This document shows, in pieces, positions 44,833 through 53,760 of a stretch of 64,000 nt of DNA. The stretch's first letter is position 1. Every line of letters starts with the position of its first letter. Source of the DNA: an uncultured Flavobacteriaceae bacterium (GTDB lineage: Bacteria; Bacteroidota; Bacteroidia; Flavobacteriales; Flavobacteriaceae); NCBI GenBank assembly GCA_943787365.1, contig CALSMD010000005.1:1-64000 (forward strand), read 5' to 3'. The translations under genes were made by a program, and so were the position numbers. Under the pieces are notes generated by a model. The model was not told where the DNA came from and searched no databases. It was given only the letters and a program-made list of their open reading frames with translations.

Positions 44833-47036
44833 TAGTAAATAATGGTAGGTTTAATCAACACGGTTAATTTAGATTTACGACCTTCTCGTACCCGCTTGCT
44901 AAACAGCCATTTTATAATGGGGACTCTCGACAAAAAGGGAACTCCCGATCCTGAGTTATTGGTCCGTTGTTCTTCCAAACCTCCTAGAACGACAATGTCT
45001 TGATCTCTCACGCGAATAATGGAACTGAATTCTCGAGAGCTAATGTCTGGTGGTGCATCTTTTGAAATTCGACCTCTAAAACTGGACTGAATCACAAAAA
45101 TATCCAAGGTGACTTGTCCATCTCCTGAAACAATGGGTTTGATGGTGAGGCCCAATTCTGCTTCAATAGGCTGATAGTTCGTGATTTCAGAGGTTTGTGG
45201 ATTGTCATTACCATAAATATTACGTTGAGTGACGGCGTAATAGGAAGTTTGCCCATTTGAAAATCGGGCACGGTGACCATTTAAGGTAGAGAGTTTTGGT
45301 GTGGAACGTACCTTTAGATTCCCATTGGTTTCCATGGCTTTAATTGTTGCGAAAAAATTAGGAACTACTTTCCCTAAGTTAAAAGATCCAAAGCCGTCAA
45401 ACCCACCAATTACTTTATTAATAGTTTGTGCGCCTAAGGTAAGGTCTGTTTCTGGATAAATCCCTCCGCTGGTGGTTGTTGGCTCGTCTCCAATGCCCCA
45501 ACTAACTCCTGTTTCTACAATAGCATTTGTGTTGACCTCAATCATCATGACTTCAATTAAAATAACGGGGACAGGTTTGTCAATTTTAGTTATAAAATCT
45601 TTGAAGCGTTCAATGTTACTACTCGGACCATTGACATAAAAACTATTGAGTTCATAATCCACTTTAATGTCTAAATCTTTTTTGATTTCATCTGGAAGAA
45701 TGTTTACCAATGCTTCGGCTTTACTGCTATAATTACTAAAGGATTGATTCGAATTGGTATTCAGTTGTTGCTGGTTACGATTGCTGTAATTATCAATTTG
45801 GTTCGAATTAGAATTTGTGTTATTTCTTGAATTTGTGTTGGTATTTTGTACTTGACTTCTAGCGTTTCGACTGCTGCCGCGACTGCCGCCGCCGCTTGGG
45901 TCTGATAGCAATTCTACAGAACGGTGTTGTAAATGAATGATAGCAACTTCACGAACACTCAACTGGTTTTCGGTTCCAAAGAAATAAATGGTACCTTCTT
46001 TCTTGTAAGTAAAACGTTTGGAGCCTTTGGAGCTTTTTGCATTTGATGAGGCCCGTTGATTTTGGTTATTGAAATTTGAATTGTTAGGATTGTTAGAATT
46101 TGAAGTTTCGGAAGTTTGAGTCGTTTGTCCTTCAAAAATCTTGGTTAATAGAGCATCAAAAGAAATAGACTTGGCTTTAAAGGTCGCCATACCTGCTTGG
46201 TCTAAAGGCGTTGCGGTAAACACATCAATGTTGAGGGCATTGCCAATATCATTGATAATATCAGCAATGGATGTATTGACAAAATCAACTTCTAACAATT
46301 GTTTTTCTAAGTTTAACACATTAAAAAAGAAGTTAGAATTTCGAGATCTTGTAGGACGTTGGCTTGCTGGATTGGAGGCCGTAGCGCTTGGCGAATTATC
46401 TTCAAACACATAAAACCCATCTTTGGATTGTTCTACATATAAATTATTTGCAAAAGCCATATTCTCCATTGCAGCATCAAAAGGCGTTTGTTGAATATAA
46501 GCCGTCAATAATTTCGTTTCAAGACCTGGAGAGAATACTAAGTTTTTTCCAGTTTCATCCATAATGCGTTTAAAGACATCGTAAAGCGAGTCTCCTTTCG
46601 CATCGATAGAAATGGTCTGATTATTTGGGTTGTAGGTAATGGGGATCACCCGTTTTTCGGGAGCTTCGGGGGCTTCAAAATACTGTTTAATTGAAAGGAT
46701 GTTTCCTGTAAAATCAATGGTCAAGTTATACTCTTTACATAAAAATACCAGTAAATCTGCAACAGATACATCCGTAAAATTATTTGCAATACTAATTTGA
46801 TTCAGTTCTGGCGACACATTAATATTCACTTTATGCACATCTGAAACCGCTAACAAAAAATTAGCGAGCGTGATGTTGTCAACATTAATTTCCGTCTTTA
46901 CATTTTCGGTTAAACCATTCACCTCCGTCGATAGCAACTCCAATTGATTTTTTATATTTAAAATACGTTGATCTGGATTTTGCGCATGGATGAAACTGCA
47001 AATTAATAAGGCAACTATGGGGACTATTTTTTTCAT
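44832..47036 (-). CDS. Secretin (GspD/PilQ family)
   Basis: The 734-residue outer-membrane channel has a signal peptide (MKKIVPIVALLICSFIHAQ) and an N-terminal STN/N0 domain (ITLANFLLAVSDVHKVNINVSPEL). Further N domains and an Asn/Ser-rich linker of about 60 residues follow. The last N domain (YELNSFYVNGPSSNIERFKDFITKIDKPVPVILIEVMMIEV) leads into the secretin core: ETGVSWGIG, LKVRSTPKLSTLNGHRARFSNG and the closing DIVVLGGLEEQRTNNSGSGVPFLSRVPIIKWLF. It should form the gated multimeric pore of the T2SS/T4P-like machine encoded around it. The Asn-rich linker is unusual and may loop out in the periplasm. Confidence 0.92.
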   Translation of the reverse strand: MKKIVPIVALLICSFIHAQNPDQRILNIKNQLELLSTEVNGLTENVKTEINVDNITLANFLLAVSDVHKVNINVSPELNQISIANNFTDVSVADLLVFLCKEYNLTIDFTGNILSIKQYFEAPEAPEKRVIPITYNPNNQTISIDAKGDSLYDVFKRIMDETGKNLVFSPGLETKLLTAYIQQTPFDAAMENMAFANNLYVEQSKDGFYVFEDNSPSATASNPASQRPTRSRNSNFFFNVLNLEKQLLEVDFVNTSIADIINDIGNALNIDVFTATPLDQAGMATFKAKSISFDALLTKIFEGQTTQTSETSNSNNPNNSNFNNQNQRASSNAKSSKGSKRFTYKKEGTIYFFGTENQLSVREVAIIHLQHRSVELLSDPSGGGSRGSSRNARSQVQNTNTNSRNNTNSNSNQIDNYSNRNQQQLNTNSNQSFSNYSSKAEALVNILPDEIKKDLDIKVDYELNSFYVNGPSSNIERFKDFITKIDKPVPVILIEVMMIEVNTNAIVETGVSWGIGDEPTTTSGGIYPETDLTLGAQTINKVIGGFDGFGSFNLGKVVPNFFATIKAMETNGNLKVRSTPKLSTLNGHRARFSNGQTSYYAVTQRNIYGNDNPQTSEITNYQPIEAELGLTIKPIVSGDGQVTLDIFVIQSSFRGRISKDAPPDISSREFSSIIRVRDQDIVVLGGLEEQRTNNSGSGVPFLSRVPIIKWLFSKRVREGRKSKLTVLIKPTIIY

Positions 47037-47075
47037 TTTTTAGAGATTAAACTTAGGTAATGTCAACAGATGTAT

Positions 47076-48482
47076 TTAATTAGAGAGCAGGGTGTACACT
47101 TCGTCTATAGAAGTTACGCCTGCGACCACTAAGTCCAGTGCATTGTCTTTTAGGTTTTTAATATTATTTTTTGTGCTATAATCTTCAATTTCTAAGGTGT
47201 TCTGTTTGATGTGTTCGGTCAAGGCTTTTTGGATGGGTAAAATCTCGTAAATCGCACGTCTTCCTTGATAGCCTGTGTGGTAGCAGTCGTTACAGCCCTC
47301 CGCTTTGAAATGCGTTTTTAAGTTGTTGGGTATTTTAAAATCAGCAGGGAATAATTCGATTGAGATAGGGGCTTCTTTTTTACAAACGGGACATAGTTTC
47401 CGAACCAAGCGTTGTGCGACACTGACGTTTAAGGTGCTGGCGATTAGAAAGGATGGGATGCCCATATCAATTAATCTCGAAATCGTGGCCCAAGCCGAAT
47501 TGGTATGGATGGTGGACAGTACCAAATGCCCTGTCAGCGCGGCACGAATGGCCATGTTAGCGGTTTTCACATCTCGAATTTCTCCGACCATAATCACATC
47601 AGGATCCTGACGTAAAAAGGTTCTTAAAGTACTCGAAAAATCCAATCCAATACTTTCTTTAAGCTGCACTTGGTTGATGCCTTCTAGCGTATATTCTATC
47701 GGATCCTCAATGGTAAGAATGTTGGTTGTTTCGTCGTTCAGAAGCTTCAGGGTGGCATAGAGTGTTGTTGTTTTTCCAGAGCCTGTAGGGCCAGAAATTA
47801 AAATAATGCCGTTGGGTTTTTTCAGCGTTTCCGTATACAGTTTGAGTTCAGAGTCTGTAAACCCCAATTCACTTAAATTAATATGGGTCGCATCTTTACT
47901 TAAAATACGAAGCACAATTTTTTCGCCATGGAGCGTGGGTAAGGTGGACACCCGAATGTCAAATTCATCGCCATTGGCTTTGACCGTGATCCGCCCATCT
48001 TGGGGGAGGCGTTTTTCGGAAATATCTAAGTTTGCTTTTATTTTGAGCTTGTTAATAATCACGGGATACTCTTCTAAAGCAATGATAAACTGCTCTTTTA
48101 ATTTCCCGTCCAATCGGTAGCGGACCCGACACGAAAACTCATATGGTTCAAAATGAATATCACTACTTCCAATATCTTTAGCGGTCAAGAGTAGTTTTTC
48201 TAAAAAATCCGTACTGTAGTGCAGGTCTTCGTGGGTGTTGTCAGACTGTGGTCTAAAATTAACACTTAAATACTGTTGTATGTTTTCGGTAGAATCTTCA
48301 AGGAGTTGAATCTCTTTATTTAAAATGATTTGTAATTCCTGTGTCAAATGATCAGACACTTGATCGGATTTAAATGTCAAACTGCCATTGTGCGCTTCCA
48401 CAGGAATGATCCGATAATGGTAGGCTTGTGCACTCGAAATGAGTTGTGATAAATGGGTTTCTATGTGAAAATCGTCCTTCAA
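47076..48482 (-). CDS. GspE/PilB-type assembly ATPase
   Basis: Hexameric cytoplasmic motor, 468 residues. Motifs: GSSDIHFEP (Asp box region, about residue 105), Walker A GPTGSGKTTT (231-240), DPIEYTLEGINQVQ, Walker B DPDVIMVGEIRD, and the His box ALTGHLVLSTIHTNS. A zinc-binding pair CPVC...CNDC sits near residue 390. The N-terminal N1E domain is short. The C-x2-C zinc motif places it with extension ATPases (PilB/GspE) rather than retraction ATPases (PilT). It should power pseudopilus growth. The gap to the secretin is 39 bp. Confidence 0.95.
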   Translation of the reverse strand: MKDDFHIETHLSQLISSAQAYHYRIIPVEAHNGSLTFKSDQVSDHLTQELQIILNKEIQLLEDSTENIQQYLSVNFRPQSDNTHEDLHYSTDFLEKLLLTAKDIGSSDIHFEPYEFSCRVRYRLDGKLKEQFIIALEEYPVIINKLKIKANLDISEKRLPQDGRITVKANGDEFDIRVSTLPTLHGEKIVLRILSKDATHINLSELGFTDSELKLYTETLKKPNGIILISGPTGSGKTTTLYATLKLLNDETTNILTIEDPIEYTLEGINQVQLKESIGLDFSSTLRTFLRQDPDVIMVGEIRDVKTANMAIRAALTGHLVLSTIHTNSAWATISRLIDMGIPSFLIASTLNVSVAQRLVRKLCPVCKKEAPISIELFPADFKIPNNLKTHFKAEGCNDCYHTGYQGRRAIYEILPIQKALTEHIKQNTLEIEDYSTKNNIKNLKDNALDLVVAGVTSIDEVYTLLSN

Positions 48483-48483
48483 A

Positions 48484-48960
48484 TTATAGGGTATAAACAG
48501 GGGTTAAAAATCCCATCCAATGGGCAGCATAAGCGAGTGCAAAAAACACACTCATATAGCCGGCTAGGGGCACGGATTCTGATTTGGATTTTTTTAGAAC
48601 CAGATGTAAAAGCAACGAACCTACCAATCCAAACACAAAGACAATCATAAAAGTCAGTGGGGCAAAACCAAATGCCAGCGCGACAAAAAACAGTCCATCG
48701 CCCAAACCAAATGTGTCGGATAATTTCATTTTTAGTTTATAAGTTGCATACAAAAAAATCACGCCCAACAACAGACCAATAAACACCAAGTTGAGTAGGA
48801 TGGTTTCCAAAAAAAATCCCGCTGAGGTTTCCTGAAAAAAGAGGATTCCAGCGCAAATGCCAATGGCTGGAAACAAAAACCAATACACAGAGCGGTCTTT
48901 CAAATCCTGATAGGTCACGCTCACAAAAGCACTCAATAAGATTAGTTTTAGCACACTCAT
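48484..48960 (-). CDS. Prepilin peptidase, short A24-type
   Basis: Aspartyl protease of 158 residues with about six membrane helices. The two active-site aspartates are visible in VTYQDLKDRSV (near residue 19) and GLGDGLFF (G-x-G-D, near residue 87). The N-terminal cysteine-rich methyltransferase domain of full-length PilD/GspO is absent, so it should cut but perhaps not methylate the pilin. Its substrate is probably the adjacent pseudopilin. It ends 1 bp before the ATPase start. Confidence 0.87.
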   Translation of the reverse strand: MSVLKLILLSAFVSVTYQDLKDRSVYWFLFPAIGICAGILFFQETSAGFFLETILLNLVFIGLLLGVIFLYATYKLKMKLSDTFGLGDGLFFVALAFGFAPLTFMIVFVFGLVGSLLLHLVLKKSKSESVPLAGYMSVFFALAYAAHWMGFLTPVYTL

Positions 48961-48961
48961 T

Positions 48962-49357
48962 TTAGTCTTTTACGGTTTGTTTTGGTTTTCCATTTTCGTC
49001 AATTTCCCACACATTAAACACTCCATCGCCGTCAAAATCTGTAATCGCAGTCGCACGGGCTTTGAATTGGTGGTTGGTGGCACTTATAATTTCATAGCGG
49101 TAATTGGAGGTCCCCTCTTCTTTAACCGTTTTTGGGGCTTCAAAATCTATGGCTTCTAAGTCCATTGAATATTTTGAATTCATATAACGGTAGGTGGTCT
49201 GTGAATTGTAGAGGTGACTTAACTGGAGTTGTGCTTCCACACTTTTGGCTTTGCTAATGAGGGGCATCAAGTTGGGCAGTGCCAACAGCAGTAAAATCCC
49301 AATAATGACAAGCACAATGAGGATTTCTTGGAGATTATAAGCAGGCAGTTTTTTCAT
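48962..49357 (-). CDS. Type IV pilin-like/pseudopilin protein (GspG-like)
   Basis: The ATG at 49357 gives the short leader MKKLPA followed by YNLQEILIVLVIIGILLLLALPNL, a class III signal peptide with Glu at +5. The residue at -1 is Ala, not the usual Gly. The ORF track begins 22 residues earlier, which would bury the leader. The 131 residues continue with a pilin alpha-helix and a beta-rich head ending in DFDGDGVFNVWEIDENG, which looks like a calcium-binding loop, as in GspG major pseudopilins. It is the first gene of the operon, so it is probably the main fibre subunit. Confidence 0.82.
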   Translation of the reverse strand: MKKLPAYNLQEILIVLVIIGILLLLALPNLMPLISKAKSVEAQLQLSHLYNSQTTYRYMNSKYSMDLEAIDFEAPKTVKEEGTSNYRYEIISATNHQFKARATAITDFDGDGVFNVWEIDENGKPKQTVKD

Positions 49358-49718
49358 CTTTTTGGGGATTAATGAGAAACAATGGGCTAAATATATATAA
49401 AATTTTAATAACAACTTGCTCAATAAATGAAGATCATATAAAATTCTGGTCAGTAATAGTCACTTAAGCCCATGAAGTCATACTATTTATTGCTGGTGTA
49501 ATTTACGGAGTAAAAAACGTTTAGCTATGAAAAATAAGTAGTAGCAAACTTTTTTATACACCCAGCTTTACATTTTGTCAAATCATTTTTTAGGATATAT
49601 TACAATTAATTTAAATTTAGCAACTAATTAGTGTTAAATATATGTTAAAATAAAAAACTTCCATTATTTTCATTAAGTTTATTTATAGTTTTAGGGTGCC
49701 TTAAAACCTATTAAAGTT
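49358..49718. other. Divergent intergenic region, AT-rich
   Basis: Separates the pilus-like operon (minus) from the Skp-like gene (plus). No gene or clear hairpin is seen. Near-consensus -7 boxes are TAGTTTTA at 49686 (plus) and, on the minus strand, TATATTTA about 35 bp before the pseudopilin ATG. Neither has a convincing -33 TTG at 19 bp. Confidence 0.5.
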
Positions 49719-50252
49719 ATGAATAAACTCGTCTTCCCTGTAGCCATTGCTGCACTTTTAATCAGCATTGGATCCTTTTTTTATTTACAATCGTCCTCCA
49801 ACCAAGTGTATGTGGATGTCAATAAATTATTGGATGGGTACAAACGCACCAAAATAGTACGTGCTCAATTTGAAGAAAAAGCCAAAACGCTCAATGCCAA
49901 TGTGGACAGCCTGCTCGTGGACTGGCAAAATGAATTGAAAATCTACGAAAAAGAACGTTCCAAAATGAGTAAAAAAGAACTGGAACTCAAGCAGGAATTG
50001 TTGGGCAATAAACAACAACAGATTAATAACTACCAACAAGCCATTCAAAAACAAATTCAAGAAGAGGACAAGAAAGCCACGCAAACCGTCATCAATGATA
50101 TTAATGACTATGTGAAGGACTATGGTAAACAGCAAGGGCATCAAATTATTTTTGGCGCCAGTGGCAGTGGAAATATCATGTATGCCAACGAAGCCTCCGA
50201 TTTAACCCAAACCGTTTTAGACGGTTTAAATGCGGAGTTTGAAGGTCAATAA
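49719..50252 (+). CDS. OmpH/Skp family periplasmic chaperone
   Basis: The N-terminal hydrophobic segment (LVFPVAIAALLISIGSFFYL) is a signal anchor or uncleaved signal. It is followed by the Skp core: VYVDVNKLLDGYKRT, a long charged coiled coil (ARAQFEEKAKTLNANVD to NKQQQINNYQQAIQKQIQEEDKKA), and the return strand HQIIFGASGSGNIMYANEASDLTQTVLDGLN. At 177 residues it is the usual Skp/OmpH size. Skp trimers hold outer-membrane proteins in the periplasm. It lies 128 bp upstream of the RHS-linked cluster and could serve its very large exported products (inference). Confidence 0.87.
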   Translation: MNKLVFPVAIAALLISIGSFFYLQSSSNQVYVDVNKLLDGYKRTKIVRAQFEEKAKTLNANVDSLLVDWQNELKIYEKERSKMSKKELELKQELLGNKQQQINNYQQAIQKQIQEEDKKATQTVINDINDYVKDYGKQQGHQIIFGASGSGNIMYANEASDLTQTVLDGLNAEFEGQ

Positions 50253-50380
50253 AAAACTTAAATACAACAGAACTAAATACTATTTATTATGAACCATCCC
50301 TATCTAAAACTTGATACTAAAGAGAATTATTGAAATGGATGCAACATATGACAGATAAACAACAATAAATTATATACATT

Positions 50381-51517
50381 ATGAAAAATCAAATTTTATT
50401 TATCACACTAATTGGATTGAGTTTTGGAATAAAGGCTCAAAATACTTTTCCAACAAACGGAAATGTTGGGATAGGGACAACAAATCCAACTCAGAAATTA
50501 GATGTCTCAGGCGATGCTTTGATTAACGGCTTAACTGTTGGCAGAGGAAATAGACACATACATTCAAACACGGTAATCGGTATCGCTGCCTTAAACTCAA
50601 ACACTACAGGGTTTTGTAATACAGTTATAGGCAATAAAGCTCTTATCTTAAATACAGAAGGTTATTTTAATATAGCGACTGGTTATGGTGCTCTTAGGTC
50701 AAACACAACAGGATTTTCTAATACGGCTATAGGTGCGGTTTCTCTTAAATTGAATACGGGCGGTTATTATAATGTTGCCGCAGGCTATCAATCACTTAGT
50801 TCAAACACGATAGGATCTTTTAATACAGCAAATGGTGTATCTGCTCTGGTCTCGAATATTGACGGGCATTCAAATACGGGATCGGGCTATCGATCCCTTT
50901 ACAAAAATACAAACGGTCATAATAATTCAGCGTTTGGTTCGTGGGCTGGCAGTTTCAGAGGAGCAACAGGTACATCATCTAACTTGACGGGTTCTAATAA
51001 TTTATATTTAGGCGCTTTAGCTAGAGCCTCTGCATCAGGGTTAGATAATGAAATTGTCATTGGTTTTAATGCACTTGGGAATGGCAATAATTCAGTCGTT
51101 TTAGGGAATGACAAAATAGTCACAACCGTACTGAAGGGCAACGTTGGTATCGGCACTAACACCCCCGATTCTGGCTATAAATTAACCGTCAAGGGCAATA
51201 TATCTACAAGAGAGGTAAAAGTCACAGCGACCGCAGGTGGTGCAGATTTTGTTTTTGAAGACACGTATAAGTTACCAACATTAAAAACAGTTGAGCAGTT
51301 TATTACTAAAAATAAACATTTACCAGAAATAGCATCGGCTAAAGAAATGGAAGAAAACGGGATTCATCTTGCAGAAATGAACATTAAACTCCTCCAAAAA
51401 ATCGAAGAACTCACTCTTTACACCATTCAACAACAAAAAGAGTTAGAAGCCCAACACCAAAAAAACAAAACCTTAGAAGCGCGATTGGAAGCTTTGGAAG
51501 TCCATCTAAAAAATTAA
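50381..51517 (+). CDS. Fibre-like surface protein with head repeats and S74-like C-terminus
   Basis: Signal peptide (MKNQILFITLIGLSFGIKAQ), then NGNVGIGTTNPTQKLDVSGD, the standard entry motif of tail-fibre-like proteins in Bacteroidota. About eight repeats of 22-23 residues follow (NTTGFSNTAIGAVSLKLNTGGY and relatives, with N-T-x-x-G and A-I/A-x-G-x-x-A-L), resembling YadA-type head repeats that form trimeric beta helices. The C-terminal part (FEDTYKLPTLKTVEQFITKNKHLPEI then AEMNIKLLQKIEELTLY) resembles the chaperone-of-endosialidase region of flavobacterial proteins and ends in a coiled coil. It opens a six-gene run with gaps of 12 bp or less. Confidence 0.78.
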   Translation: MKNQILFITLIGLSFGIKAQNTFPTNGNVGIGTTNPTQKLDVSGDALINGLTVGRGNRHIHSNTVIGIAALNSNTTGFCNTVIGNKALILNTEGYFNIATGYGALRSNTTGFSNTAIGAVSLKLNTGGYYNVAAGYQSLSSNTIGSFNTANGVSALVSNIDGHSNTGSGYRSLYKNTNGHNNSAFGSWAGSFRGATGTSSNLTGSNNLYLGALARASASGLDNEIVIGFNALGNGNNSVVLGNDKIVTTVLKGNVGIGTNTPDSGYKLTVKGNISTREVKVTATAGGADFVFEDTYKLPTLKTVEQFITKNKHLPEIASAKEMEENGIHLAEMNIKLLQKIEELTLYTIQQQKELEAQHQKNKTLEARLEALEVHLKN

Positions 51518-51523
51518 ATAATT

Positions 51524-52186
51524 ATGATAAAATCACTTTTTGTTTTAATGATTCTATGCCTCACAGTTCAGGGGCAGGCACAGGAAACCGATGCCTCTCA
51601 ACTGGTGAAGCTCCTACATCAAACCGATATGGACTCTAGGTTGGAGTTCTTACAACAATTCCAATCCGCAGAGCCTTCTGAGAAAATGAAAGACAGTACC
51701 GCTTTAGCAAAGTCGCTTTACACAGGTATTGAAGCCGTCTATCAAAAACAATTCACCCCAAAGGAGTTGAAAGGCTTGTATGCCTTTTACAGCAGCCCAT
51801 TGGGAACAAAACTCCTACAGCAACAAGCCCAACTCCATAGCGAGGTTTCAACCGTGGCTTATAAGTGGGAGATGGAACAACAAGGCATCACTATTGAAGA
51901 CCTCGAAACACCAATTTTCAACGATAAAGAGGACGAACTCATGGAGCCGAATGCTGAGACCATTGCAGAAGAAGTCGCCCCAAAAGTGGAAAAAATTCCG
52001 CTGCCAAAAATCGCAACTTTAGACGATTTAAAATCCTTGTTGCGTAAAGATCCCTTTATCATCGCGGATCAGAACATATTACTCGCATTGTTCGGGAAAA
52101 AAGAACTGGACGCTGTGTTTGAACAACTGATGGAAGAACAGGGAGCTGAGCTAATGGAAGAAGAGGAAATAGAACCAAAACAATAA
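51524..52186 (+). CDS. DUF2059-like exported protein
   Basis: A signal peptide (MIKSLFVLMILCLTVQGQAQ) is followed by a helical DUF2059-type domain containing YQKQFTPKELKGLYAFYSSPLGTKLLQQQAQL. This is the usual F-T-x-x-E-L-x-x-x-x-x-F-Y-x-S-P-x-G pattern. The last 80 residues are acidic and variable (EDELMEPNAETIAEEVAPK, and an acidic tail EEEEIEPKQ). Function is not known for the family. It is located 6 bp after the fibre-like gene and 12 bp before a lipoprotein gene, so it belongs to the same transcript. Confidence 0.75.
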   Translation: MIKSLFVLMILCLTVQGQAQETDASQLVKLLHQTDMDSRLEFLQQFQSAEPSEKMKDSTALAKSLYTGIEAVYQKQFTPKELKGLYAFYSSPLGTKLLQQQAQLHSEVSTVAYKWEMEQQGITIEDLETPIFNDKEDELMEPNAETIAEEVAPKVEKIPLPKIATLDDLKSLLRKDPFIIADQNILLALFGKKELDAVFEQLMEEQGAELMEEEEIEPKQ

Positions 52187-52198
52187 GGAATCAAACGG

Positions 52199-52825
52199 AT
52201 GGCTAAAAAACACCGCTTTCAAAAAATGCTTACCCTAAGTTTTTTAGGAGCGCTCCTCATCGGGTGTCAAGGTCATAAAACGTTTGAGAACGAAGACGAT
52301 TTACTCATGTACATACAAGACGAACAAAACGGTTACACACAACACAAAACGATCAATGGCGTCGAATACACGCTCTTGTACCGTCCTACCGATTTGTTGG
52401 TCAAACAAGAATTAGGCGATGCGTCGGCAACAGAAACTCAAGTGCAAACATCCAGAGAAAAATACAATAAGTACCTCTATTTCAATTTAAGCATGAGCAA
52501 AAACAACCAGGAATTGTTGAGTGTTGCGCCCAAAAACCAAAATGAATTTGGAGCCATGGTCAACCAATTGGCGTTTGGAATGCAAGACAAGGTACACCTG
52601 TTTACAGCACAGAAAGACACCATTGAACTGGCGGATTATATCTATCCACGGATGTATGGAATGAGCCGCGCCACCACCATGATGTTTGTGTATCCAAGAG
52701 AGGCCGACAAACTAAACCAAGACTACCTCAACTTCACCATTGAGGATTTGGGCTTATACACAGGCGAAGTGAAGTTTAAAATAGCGACTCAAACATTAAA
52801 AAATGAACCGACCTTAAAATTGTAA
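52199..52825 (+). CDS. Lipoprotein of unknown function (RHS-linked cluster)
   Basis: Lipobox LLIGC near residue 25 after a basic N-terminus (MAKKHRFQKMLTLSFLGA) marks a lipoprotein. The 208-residue sequence has a mixed alpha/beta pattern (KTINGVEYTLLYRPTDLLVKQEL, YLYFNLSMSKNNQELLSV, TTMMFVYPREADKLNQDYLNFTIEDLGL). I recognise no named domain. Its place in a run of exported proteins ahead of the RHS genes suggests an envelope-anchored accessory role (inference). Confidence 0.7.
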   Translation: MAKKHRFQKMLTLSFLGALLIGCQGHKTFENEDDLLMYIQDEQNGYTQHKTINGVEYTLLYRPTDLLVKQELGDASATETQVQTSREKYNKYLYFNLSMSKNNQELLSVAPKNQNEFGAMVNQLAFGMQDKVHLFTAQKDTIELADYIYPRMYGMSRATTMMFVYPREADKLNQDYLNFTIEDLGLYTGEVKFKIATQTLKNEPTLKL

Positions 52826-52836
52826 GGGCATAGCAA

Positions 52837-53490
52837 ATGAATATAAAACCAAACATCCAAATCTTAAGAAGCCTCCTACTGGGAGTTGCACTGCTTTTTT
52901 GCACTGCAACCCTGAACGCGCAACGCTCAGAAGCCATTTTAACGTTTAAGGATGGAACGGTTAAAAAAGGCTTTGGGAAATTAATTTCTCAGGACCGAGT
53001 GAAGTTCAGAAAAAACAAGAAATCCAAAGCTAAAAAGTACCCTTTTAAAAACCTAAAGCATGTGAAAATCAAGGAATACGACGAATTTCAGACCTATGCC
53101 TATATCCGCATACAAAACAAAAAGAAACCACGTGTTTTGGAAGTTAAAGTCACTGGGAATTTAAGTCTCTATGAACTGAGCAGAACCTACCACAATTTTG
53201 GAGGCGGTTTTGGCGGCGCAGGCGGCTTTGGTGGCGGTGGGGCGTCTGTTGGTCTTACATTTGGGCACAGCTATAATATCAATAATTTTTACGTCCGTAA
53301 AGAAGGCCAAAAAGAAGCCACCCATTTGGGTTCCAACCAATTGTTTAGCAAAAACTTTAAAAAGGCGGCTTCCGCTTATTTTAAAGACTGCCCCAGTTTG
53401 GTAAAAAAAATACAGTCCCGAACCTTTAAAAAAAGGGACCTCGAAAAAATAGTATCCTATTACAATAACAAATGCACCCAAAAAGAATGA
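52837..53490 (+). CDS. Exported Gly-rich protein of unknown function (RHS-linked cluster)
   Basis: A signal peptide (residues 1-28, ending TATLNAQ) is followed by a small beta domain with ILTFKDGTVKKGFGKLISQDRVKFRKNKK. This resembles folds seen in other exported Bacteroidota proteins that begin 'I-x-F-x-D-G-x-x-x-x-G'. A central Gly-rich loop (FGGGFGGAGGFGGGGAS) and a Lys-rich helical C-terminus (SKNFKKAASAYFKDCP to DLEKIVSYYNNKC) complete it. No function known. Its TGA stop overlaps the ATG of the next gene (ATGA), indicating translational coupling with the giant RHS partner. Confidence 0.7.
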   Translation: MNIKPNIQILRSLLLGVALLFCTATLNAQRSEAILTFKDGTVKKGFGKLISQDRVKFRKNKKSKAKKYPFKNLKHVKIKEYDEFQTYAYIRIQNKKKPRVLEVKVTGNLSLYELSRTYHNFGGGFGGAGGFGGGGASVGLTFGHSYNINNFYVRKEGQKEATHLGSNQLFSKNFKKAASAYFKDCPSLVKKIQSRTFKKRDLEKIVSYYNNKCTQKE

Positions 53491-53591
53491 CACTTATGAA
53501 CTTCCTACCCTTAAATCGATTAAAAACCTACAGCCTCCGTTTCGCCCTACTCGTATTGGCATTTCAAATGAGTGCATGCGCAAGGGCCTAA
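53487..53591 (+). pseudogene. 5' leader fragment of the RHS-partner gene (frameshifted)
   Basis: The ATG overlapping the previous stop opens a 34-residue frame with a lipoprotein or signal-like segment (SLRFALLVLAFQMSAC) and then stops at 53589. Reading on in the other frames gives the expected continuation: QGPNAPEACS at 53581 (frame +1), EPVDATDMVSLVTGDVSYVLPLLNVP from 53615, and PEGGYPIALAYHAGLAYGSRS from 53695. It joins the ORF at 53761. At least three indels, plus two that compensate each other, occur in about 220 bp. The leader therefore belongs to the 1,966-codon ORF downstream. Confidence 0.65.
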
Positions 53592-53760
53592 TGCGCCAGA
53601 AGCATGCTCGTTTTGAACCTGTTGATGCCACGGATATGGTGAGTTTAGTAACTGGCGATGTAAGTTATGTACTACCCTTATTAAATGTGCCATCCCAGAA
53701 GGGGGCTATCCCATAGCATTAGCATACCATGCAGGATTAGCATATGGATCAAGAAGCCTC

